A stretch of DNA of 64,000 nt, taken from assembly GCA_030847615.1 (NCBI GenBank), contig JAUMIR010000005.1, positions 167,056,596-167,120,595 of the forward strand. Reading direction: 5' to 3'. The position numbers and the translations under genes were made by a program. Positions 56,412-64,000 of this stretch are shown piece after piece. The notes below the pieces were generated by a model. The model searched no databases. It worked only from the letters and a program-made list of their open reading frames with translations, and was not told the origin of the DNA. This DNA comes from Gambelia wislizenii. Taxonomy: Eukaryota; Chordata; Lepidosauria; Squamata; Crotaphytidae. Numbering within the stretch: position 1 is the stretch's first letter; each line of letters opens with the position of its first letter.

Positions 56412-57291
56412 TGTGAAAGATACTTTCATGTCCTGATATTAATATGGGGAATGTTTAATTAGTTCATTATGGTGGTAAGAGGCTGGGTAACTGCAGAATC
56501 TTTTGACCTATGTATACTGGTACTAACTGATGGGAATCACAGCCAAGAAGTAAATAAAAATGTTTTTTTAATTAAAAGATAATATCAGGAACACAAACAT
56601 ATACACTCAGGCTTCAAGCAGTCACACAAGTCTAGCAAAGAGAGTAGGTAGTATTGGGAGACAGGAATAGAGTTTGGGGGTGATGAATTGTACTATACTT
56701 ATCCAATGAGCAGAGACTCATGTAGCAGAAGGTACTCAGAATGCAGTTCTGAGGGTTGTGCAGCAAACCAGCAGAGTAACAAGGTGAGAGATACTGAGAT
56801 GTTTTGCAGTGATTTTAATACTCAATATTACTCTTAAGTGGTGTTTTGAGTGGAATACAATGTTTGCTGGAGTTTTCCACAGTTGGACAATGGGGCTCCG
56901 GTTGTGTTAATGATTGATAATGGCTGAGATATTTGAACTGATGAGTATCAGGCAACCTTCTATTCTTCTAGGGGAGGTGTGAGGGAAAACCAGTTTTGCA
57001 GGGCAAAGAGTGTCTGATCACTTTGATTGACTCATTTCCATGTATGTCCAATTAGCCCATTTCCACCCTAACTCACCAGGTCAAGGGGTGGTTGCATAAT
57101 TACTACCTGGGCATGTCTTTTAGGCATTTGGGATGGCTTCTTCCTCAGGTTTCTCAGCACACCTTGAGTCCTTTTCTTTGGGAGGCCTTGGTCTACTACC
57201 AACCCTGTGGAAGGCTCAATAATAAACTAAATTATGAAACATAGCCAATTGATGAATTATTGGAAAGCTGGGAGTATCAGGGCAGGTAACA
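56412..57291 (-). mobile_element. LTR-like unit, copy 3
   Basis: Begins TGTGAAAGATAC and ends GGTAACA, matching both ends of copy 1 (TGTGAGGC ... GGTTACA). The interior shares GAGGCTGGGTAACTGCAGAATC, GGGAGACAGGAATAGA-TTTGGG and GATAATGGCTGAGATATTTG with the other two units. All three copies are in the same orientation. Confidence 0.5.
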
Positions 57292-57294
57292 TTC

Positions 57295-58430
57295 AGCAAA
57301 TTTCAGCAGCAAACTGTGTTGTCATTTTTTAAAAAAAAACAGTTGAGGAACACTAGGGGGCTTCAGAAAAGCTTATATCTAGTCCACAGATCACACTTTG
57401 ATATTAAATCATATTTCTGATGTCAAGTTCAGCACAGACAATTGTGTATGTTAATAGAAAATAGCCTGTGAATACTTTAATCCTAGGGATTCTCATTTTG
57501 CTAGATTGCATATCTCATGATCTCTCTCCATTGTCTGTGTTAGCTAGAGCTAATGGGCTCTGCATTCCAGCAATATCTGCAGGGCCACACACCCTTATCC
57601 CAGGCTTACAAGAGCAAGAGCCTTATACAATAAATTTCTGAACAGGTTACAGTGTCACAAATGAAACACAGGATTCACATAGTCCTTGCTCATTTGTTAT
57701 ATGGGCATAGGGGAACAGGATTACAGTGATAAATTCCATCCCTGCCATATGCAAGTGTATATGCATGTACATTTACAGCATACCTGCAGACATACAGTAC
57801 AAGCTATATGCTCATAGGGTTGTATTTGGCCAAGATCTTGGATCAGACATATATAGCAGAAAGTTCTAACATGCAAAACAGCACCATGTCTCCTCTATAA
57901 CCCTCCCAAATTCTCCTTTACCTACTGCAATCCCAACACCCCACAAAATGGTCATTTACTGGTCAATAGCAGACAACAGGGAGAGTAGAAGTGACCAGCT
58001 ATGTTCCTACAGCCAGATGCACAGTAAGAAGACATTTTGTGTCACCCACCTGTGGTCCTTGTGAGTTTCCAAAGGATGACATCAGTGCTGTGAATCCAAC
58101 TATAGAATGCAGATGGATGCTTGTGTGTCGTTCCTGCATTGTCCAGCAGCCAGTAAATGGGCATATGGAGTTCAACAGCCAAAAGCTATGCTTGGGGTGG
58201 GAGTTTGTGTTTGGTCAGTAGAGAATTCTGACCTCTACAACACCAAAAAATTTACTTCCACTGATGTAAGTTGGACTTACTCTTCCATAAGTCTTTAACA
58301 GGATGCCAGCTAACATGTACAAATGGACACAAATGAAATCTAAGGTCTTAAGTCAATATATTTCCAAGCTTAGAGTGTGATCCATGCCATAATGAACTTA
58401 CGAAAAATTGATATATTTAAAAAATGTACA
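57295..58430. other. Unassigned sequence with a MITE remnant
   Basis: A decayed hAT-like MITE piece lies at about 57490-57600 (GCTAGAGCTAATGGGCTCTG and CCAGCAATATCTGCAGGGCC). Otherwise nothing is recognised. Confidence 0.4.
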
Positions 58431-58434
58431 CTAA

Positions 58435-58867
58435 GGACTTTTTCAAATGGGGGACCCCCCCCCAGGTGGTTGAGAGAAGAATGGGTCTGTCACACTCACA
58501 GTGCCCTGTTTCAGATGGCACCGTCCTCCTCCTGACCTTCCCCCGTTCTTCCTCCATGCTGCAGGCACTACTTTTTATTGATGGGTTTTTTAATCAATAA
58601 AAGTGGCACATTTCTCATGCCCGCAGTGTGGAGGAAGCACGGGGGAAGGTTGGGAGGAGGACGGTGCCATCTGAAACAGGGTGCTGTTTCAGGGTGCAGG
58701 GTGCAGATAAACAGTGGTCTAGATACTTCAGGAAAGGGTTTCAGGGTTTCTTGTTATTATTATTATTATTATTATTTTTTGTTTTGTTTTGCATAGCATA
58801 AGAGCAGAACAGGGCCCATTCTTCTCCCAACCTCCTCGGGCGGGGGGTCCCCTGTTTGAAAAAGTCC
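58435..58867. mobile_element. Foldback MITE with TAA duplication and filler insert
   Basis: The termini are GGACTTTTTCAAATGGGG and CCCCTGTTTGAAAAAGTCC, flanked on both sides by TAA (58432-58434 and 58868-58870). The arms pair GATGGCACCGTCCTCCTCC with GGAGGAGGACGGTGCCATC and CAGTGCCCTGTTTCAG with CTGAAACAGGG. The centre is TTTTATTGAT / ATCAATAAAA. The right arm is interrupted at 58690-58812 by sequence that also occurs at 59584-59670. Terminus and 3-bp duplication place it with the 36956-37260 family. Confidence 0.8.
58704..58809 (+). repeat. Filler segment copied from 59584-59670
   Basis: CAGATAAACAGTGGTCTAGA..GGAAAGGGTTTCAGGGTTTC..GCATAGCATAAGAGCAGAA also occurs at 59584-59670 in the same orientation, with only a few differences. 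The main change is a TTATTATT expansion in this copy. It interrupts the right arm of the foldback element. Confidence 0.85.
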
Positions 58868-58916
58868 TAACTCTTCCTAGTCATTGAGAGAGAAATCATT
58901 CATTTCAGAAATATAG

Positions 58917-59146
58917 GCAGCCCTCCATATCAACAGATTCAGTATCCACGGACTCCACCATCCATGGCTTGAAAATCTTCACCAAAAAAATTCCAAAAAA
59001 AGCCCAAACCTTGATTTTGCGATTTTATATAAGGAACACCATTTTACTACACCATTGTATGTAATGGGACTTGATCATCCACAGATTTTGGTATCCATGA
59101 GGGATCCTGGAACCAAACCCCAGAGGATACCAAGGGCCCACAGTAT
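58917..59146. mobile_element. Pogo/Tigger-like MITE, copy 3
   Basis: The left end GGCAGCCCTCCATATCAACA and the reverse complement of the right end CTGTGGGCCCTTGGTATCCT are similar termini next to TA-rich sequence. Interior landmarks GAACACCATTTTACTACACC and CATCCACAGATTTTGGTATC match 43868-44095 in reverse. It is about 230 bp and non-coding. Confidence 0.7.
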
Positions 59147-59280
59147 GTGCAAACATGTATGCATTTTGGAAAAAAAAATGTGCACAAAACAAACATATTT
59201 TTGTACAGAGAAATAAAGCTGACTCACTCTGAAATGAGCATGAATTTAAATGAGCATGTAGGCTGAAATGGACGCTGGTG

Positions 59281-59485
59281 GATTTTCCTGTTTGTTTGTT
59301 TGTTTGTTTGTTTGTTTTCCCCTAGGTTGTTAGGCTGTATTCTGGAAGAGTTTACTTCTGACGCTTTGCCTGCATCTGTGGCTGGCATCGTCTGAAGATG
59401 CCAGCCACAGATGCAGGTGAAACATCAGAAGTAAACTCTTCCAGAACACGGCCTCACAGCCTGGGGAAAAAAAACAAGGAAAATC
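59281..59485. mobile_element. 205-bp near-perfect palindrome
   Basis: GATTTTCCTGTTTGTTTG (59281) is mirrored by AAAAACAAGGAAAATC (to 59485). CTGGAAGAGTTTACTTCTGA (59342-59361) is mirrored by TCAGAAGTAAACTCTTCCAG. CCTGCATCTGTGGCTGGCAT is mirrored by ATGCCAGCCACAGATGCAGG around a centre near 59392. The sequence TGTGAAAGCCTTCAAC just to the right belongs to the same widespread reptile repeat, usually seen as a single arm. Confidence 0.85.
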
Positions 59486-59583
59486 TATGGATGCCAGCTG
59501 TGAAAGCCTTCAACTTCACATTGATGTTGGTTGGGTTTTACAGATGTTTACAGACCTAAGCATAAAACAAGGACATATAGGAT

Positions 59584-59670
59584 CAGATACACAATGGTCT
59601 AGATACTTCAGGAAAGGGTTTCAGGGTTTCTTGTTATTTTTGTTTGGTTTTGCATAGCATAAGAGCAGAA
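59584..59670 (+). repeat. Presumed source of the filler at 58704-58809
   Basis: This copy lacks the TTA expansion and is embedded in non-repetitive sequence, so it is the likelier original. The distance between copies is about 880 bp. Confidence 0.7.
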
Positions 59671-59674
59671 ATTG

Positions 59675-62660
59675 CAGCTACATCTGTTCTGCATTTCAGA
59701 AACTTCTAAAAGATTACCCTAGCAGTGCATTTTTTAAAAACATTTAGTCTTCATGAGTACAAATGTACACCTTCTTTTCTTTTCTGTGATGAGAGTAAAT
59801 CTGGAGTTGACCTCAGACCTCTCTGAAAATTGAGCTGACCTACAAGTCATAGATAGGTAAAGCTCAGTAATAATAGAACTTGAAAATCAATACAGCCTGC
59901 TTTACAGGGTCATGATAAAGTCCTTGTGGTTTCAATGGCAAGATGACATTTGGATTCTGCGAAGGCTCTCCCCCACCCCACTTGCCAATTAACTTCCTCA
60001 GGTCTTCAAAACAAAGATCTTTTTACACTTTGGAAATTGTGTTTTGAATAATTTGCTTTATGACAGACTTTGATTTTTAAAGAAATTGAGTGATTATCAA
60101 ATTGTAGTTCTAAGTAAGAGATCCTACACATTAGAATCATTGTTGAGGCACTATGAGACTTTTTAAATTGCACAAGGTGTAAAGAGAAAGGAGTCATGGA
60201 CACTATCTAGCTTTTCCCTTGTCAGAATTCAGTATTAGATCCACACAGGAGTCTTCTGATATCTGTAAATGCAGCTCAAATAAAATGGACAGTGGGACAT
60301 AGAAGCTGGTAAAATGGGATCAAAACAACAAGGAAGGGAAAGAAAATAGGAGTAGGGGGACTGGACCATCATTTACAGTTTCAGGAAACTGCTGTTAATA
60401 ACACTGATATTTCATTTGCTATTAATAACACTGATATTTCAGATGCTTATTTCATCTTTGTACAGAGGTTTATTTCATCTACAAGTGTTTGTTTGCCAAA
60501 GAGCAAGTAGTTAAATTCTCACACACCTTCAGAGTGAAAAGGCAGGACAAATGCTCAGCTTAAGAGCCACAAGTTCATTAACGATTGTTAGGGACCCGAA
60601 ACAAGCAGTAACAACTTATATCAACATCAAGAAAGAGCTTGGTAGGCTCTCAACCATTCGTGGTTGCCCTCCATAAGGCAGTACTAACCTGGCTCAAAAA
60701 AAAAAAAAGACATGTATCAGATCCTTGATTGCTCATGGAAAGGGCCAGTCCCCTTCCTCAAGCTCTCTAGCAGTGAGAGATAGGCTGGGCAAGTGATCCT
60801 TCAGCCATTCATTATCTTGGGATGTATATCAGTCTAAGCTAACTTACTGTTCTTGCAACCCAAATTACTTACCATTGCAAATTGGCTTATTTTTCTCATC
60901 TTCAGGTATCTTGAAAAGAGCCCACATCCTCTTTGTGGTAGTTGTACACCATTTTCTGTTAAGCCATTAAGTTGAGGCTAAGACTTAGATTTAGGATTTA
61001 ATGCATGGGTGAAAATCAAGTGGTCCTCCAGATGTTTTGGGACTCCAATTCCCAGCAGGCTTATTCGGTATAGCTAATGATGAAAAATACTAGGAACTGG
61101 ACTGCAACTCTAGGATATATCATCCGGAGACATGCACAATATCTACCCCTCCCTTAATGTTTCCCTCAGAAATACTATGGTTGCAGCCCCAGTTCTTAAG
61201 GAATGGCAGCCAAAGGCAATCAGGTCAAAGCCTACCACTATCCAAACTGGCATTTTGTAAGTGGGAAAGCCATATTTATAACATAAGAAGACCCTCAACC
61301 TTTGGTTTCACGTGCTACAGATTGACTGAAGTGCCCAGAAGTGTGGGGCACACACACTTTCTCCCAATTGCACACCTCCATAGGTCTGGTTTGGATGAGC
61401 AAATCTTAGTAATAGCACACATAGCTAGGAGAATGGCGGTGTGGACTAATCTTTGTGATCCTTAATAGAAGCTCATTGCTGTGCAGTGCCCTCTCCCCAA
61501 AAGGCCATCAGCTGAATGATCTGAGAACAAATGAAACATGAAAAATAGCTCATGCCAATATGCTTTCTCCACAGGCTTCAGGCTCAGATAAGGTCTCTGT
61601 TTGTACTACAATCCTTCCCTATTTCAGAGTGTTTTCTTCATTATATGTTTGGAGAAGGTGAGGGACTGGTGGAGTGGGTGGAAGGTTTGTCTGTCCACAT
61701 GGAATACTTGTACCATAGTGAATCCACTATAAATAGCATCCAAAATTCAGAAAGAATTTGGCCCCCAAATGACATAATTGTTTTCCAAACTGGGGAAAGT
61801 TTGTAACCATCACCATCACAGTTTTGCAAATCTGAATTTCTGCATCAACATTTATATGACCTCAGTTGGAAAAGAGAGAAATGGGCTAAAGGATATCTTT
61901 TTTTAAAAGCCAGTGAACAAAAACAACTGTTCTAGTTTTCCCAAGTTCCCTTTTAATTAAACAAAAACAATGTAATTAAAACTTTAGACACAAAACTGGC
62001 AATATTTATTGTATTCTACAAACCAAAGTAAAAAGGCATTAGACTTTGCTGAAGATCTACAATTAGGCATACAATATGAAGGTGTAATTAACCAATTTAA
62101 ATGCAAGTGCTGGAATTGCTAGAGGAAGGAGAAAAGATCTACGCACTTTGTAAACTGAAGAATGTAGAATATTGAAATGCTGTTTAATTTCTGAAAATTA
62201 TGACATCAAATGTTGCTAAATGCCAAGCCACACAGCAAAGAATGAAGAAAGGAGCATTTCTAGATATGTCTAGTTATTGTGTATTTCCATCTTAAGCTCT
62301 TCATCTAAATGGGGGTGTTTAAAACACTTGGATGGACTGCATGTTATTTACTTAGAATATATGTATGGTTTTTATTATAGCCCTTCTATGCTATTCTCTA
62401 ATAGTGAATTCTCTGGGCTTGCAATAAACTAACATAAAAACAATTAAAATATAAAATAAAACATAACATAAAAACAAGAACAGCATGAATAAAACAAAAT
62501 AGAAGCAAAGCTCACAACAACTCCAGAATTAAAGCACAGGTTTAATAATGGAGAGGCCCAAGTCTTCTGAATCATTTCAAAGGCTTAAGGGAACAGAAAG
62601 TATTCATCTAGAACTAAAAAGACCAAATTGGTAGTATCAGATGAATCTGTCTAGTTGGCT
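59675..62660. other. Mostly unassigned non-coding sequence
   Basis: No exon is recognised. A MITE remnant with CTCCAGATGTTTTGGGACTC and CAATTCCCAGCAGGC lies at 61025-61125. AATAACACTGATATTTCA is tandemly duplicated at 60398-60440. The AT-rich stretch 62395-62480 may be a reversed LINE tail. The 102-codon frame at 61157-61465 has no motif. Confidence 0.35.
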
Positions 62661-62665
62661 GTTAC

Positions 62666-64000
62666 ATGATCTGGATGACACTATTGAAAAGGGCCTTTCC
62701 TTGTAGGTTCTGCATACCAATCTCCAGCAGGCCCATCATGACACTTGCAAGCATGACCCCAAATTTAAGGCCTGTTTCTCTCAGCAGGGTGGGCCTGCCC
62801 AAGCAGGAGGAGGAACCCAGACTGCTGGTACAGGCTTTCTTGGCAGATGCTCCAGCCATGGAGGACTTCGCTGAGGTGGTCTCATTGATTGTAGATAAGC
62901 TGGATAGCATGGGATGGCTCTGTTACAGGGATGAGCAGGCCTCTATGACCAGCGGCAATTCTGTGGTTACCAGAGATCCAGGGACGTCTGGTGGCAGTGA
63001 AGTTCCCTGTGGGCCCATGGAAGGGGCCAGCAGGAGAGCCATACATGGCATCCCCCATCCTGCAGCCGCAGTCCATCCAGCGACTCAACGTATTCTCTCT
63101 TGGGTGACCCAGATTCAATACGCCATGGCACTTCGGACAAAGGGAAAGGTTCAAGAAGGAAGTGGTGGCACCATTCCCAACATCACTGTCAGAGGATGGA
63201 GATATCAGCAAGTTCAGGGATTGGTTGCTGGGGGCAAAGAAACCAGGATTACCCCATTGGGTGATCTGGTTGCACAAGAAGAAGGGGAAGGGGGACAAAG
63301 GGGTAGATGGGGATGGGGTGGAACCCCAGGGGGAGGAGCTCGTAGTTGCCAAATCCAAAGAGGACCCCCTGGGCATTCACTTGGACAAAAAGGTCTGGTC
63401 CAAGATCCTCCAAGGGTACTATGTAGATGTCTTCTCCTTGGGAAAACCCCCAGGGGAGGAGGTGAGGGTGCACATGGGTGACAGGAAGGGAGCCAATAAG
63501 GGCAAGACAGATCCTGTCGAGTGCACTTTCTCCAAATGGCTCACAGGGTATGTGGTTTTCATGGGGGTAGTGGCCATGGCTTTCCCAGAGTGGGGCTGGC
63601 ACCTCATCAACCACTTCTGCCAGGTGCTCAAAACACGGGCATTGGCAAGGGACAGGGTGGCCATTGAGTATTACAAGGAATGCAGGAAGAAGTCTTCCTA
63701 CAATGACAGTCATCGGTGGGATGTCATTGATGGTGAGGCCTGGCTTGTCACCGCTGGGGCCAATGCACAGGGAAGAGGGGAGGTGGCCAGGGCCTCCAGG
63801 AAGAAATAGGGGAGGCACATAGTCTGCTGGGAGTACAATTTGGGTAAGTGCACCAGGTATCACTGCCGGTTTGAGCATTCCTATAAGGCGTGTGAGGGTG
63901 CACACCCCAAGATGACCTGCACTAGGCAGCCTTCGGGGTCAAAATACTTTCAGACCAACTGTCCTGCCTCAACCGGCTCAACCAACTGCCCTGCATCGAC
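62666..64000 (+). mobile_element. DIRS/Ngaro-like YR retrotransposon, gag region (runs off the window)
   Basis: A GC-rich block with long open plus-strand frames starts abruptly in AT-rich DNA. It encodes a gag-like protein ending, at the window edge, in a CCCH-type zinc motif. No promoter or terminal repeat like those at 34.5 or 41.4 kb precedes it, so the left end is truncated or lies in a diverged segment. RNase H and recombinase genes would be expected to the right, beyond 64000. Base composition differs sharply from the flanking host DNA, consistent with a comparatively young insertion. Confidence 0.75.
62780..64000 (+). pseudogene. Gag-like ORF1 of the YR element (partial)
   Basis: The first part (to about 63150) is in the frame of 62666-63481 and includes LPKQEEEPRLLVQAFLADAP. 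From about 63190 homology continues in the frame of 63162-63809: ISKFRDWLLGAKKPGLPHWV, DPLGIHLDKKVWSKILQGYYVD, here given as separate blocks, and MAFPEWGWHLINHFCQVLKT. The pattern G-x-H-(x)n-K-I-x-x-G-x-Y-V-D-x-x-S-L and the long helical block before the zinc motif are typical of DIRS-group gag. An in-frame TAG at 63807-63809 precedes CWEYNLGKCTRYHCRFEHSY (63825-63884), a C-x7-C-x4-C-x3-H finger followed by C-x4-H-x4-C. One frameshift and one stop make this copy defective unless they are bypassed. Confidence 0.75.

Noticed and set aside
63249..63905. 218-codon minus-strand open frame
   Set aside because: It lies opposite the gag-like plus-strand frame, which has recognisable motifs. The antisense frame has none and is a by-product of GC-rich coding DNA.

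Overview
The window reads as non-coding DNA from a vertebrate nuclear genome, most likely a squamate reptile (lizard). I recognise no host exon, tRNA gene, rRNA gene, operon or CRISPR array. The lizard call rests on the mix of old transposable elements: a tRNA-derived SINE ending in a Bov-B-like tail, a MIR-like tRNA SINE with a (CAA)n tail, a 5S rRNA-derived SINE with the same tail body, CR1 and L2 LINEs, several families of foldback MITEs, and tyrosine-recombinase (YR) retrotransposons of the DIRS/Ngaro group. The species cannot be named from the sequence.

Layout: 1-9 kb holds a large foldback MITE (955-1282), a collapsed DIRS-like element on the minus strand (about 1.7-4.0 kb), a pogo/Tigger-like MITE, LINE fragments, and an LTR-like unit carrying a nested SINE (7.05-8.15 kb). 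9-25 kb holds LINE remnants (9.7-10.1 kb, CR1 and L2 at 10.5-12 kb), a putative solo LTR (15.3-15.7 kb), hAT-like MITEs, tRNA and 5S SINEs back to back (17.0-17.5 kb), an LTR-like region (19.65-21.1 kb), L2 pieces, and a CR1 3' end (24.3-25.2 kb). 27-30 kb holds a GC-rich foldback element and a 1.3-kb TIR element containing a 96-bp minisatellite and a probable LTR insertion. 34-42 kb holds two Ngaro-like YR fragments in opposite orientation, another foldback MITE, an interrupted SINE and long inverted repeats. 42.9-51 kb is mainly L2 debris. 52-60 kb has a CR1 fragment, two more LTR-like units, and a cluster of foldback elements with a local templated duplication. The window ends inside the gag-like gene of another YR retrotransposon (62.7-64.0 kb).

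The most coherent biology is the YR retrotransposon set. Four pieces carry different parts of the cycle: gag with a CCCH-like zinc motif, the RNase H end of pol, the tyrosine recombinase, and a TATA/CCAAT promoter with terminal repeats. Comparing 34.06-34.88 kb (minus) with 40.9-41.8 kb (plus) suggests the split-direct-repeat layout (B1-A2-B2) known for Ngaro and PAT elements. All visible copies are damaged. The rest of the window is a mosaic of nested insertions and unassigned AT-rich DNA, some of which may be conserved non-coding sequence.
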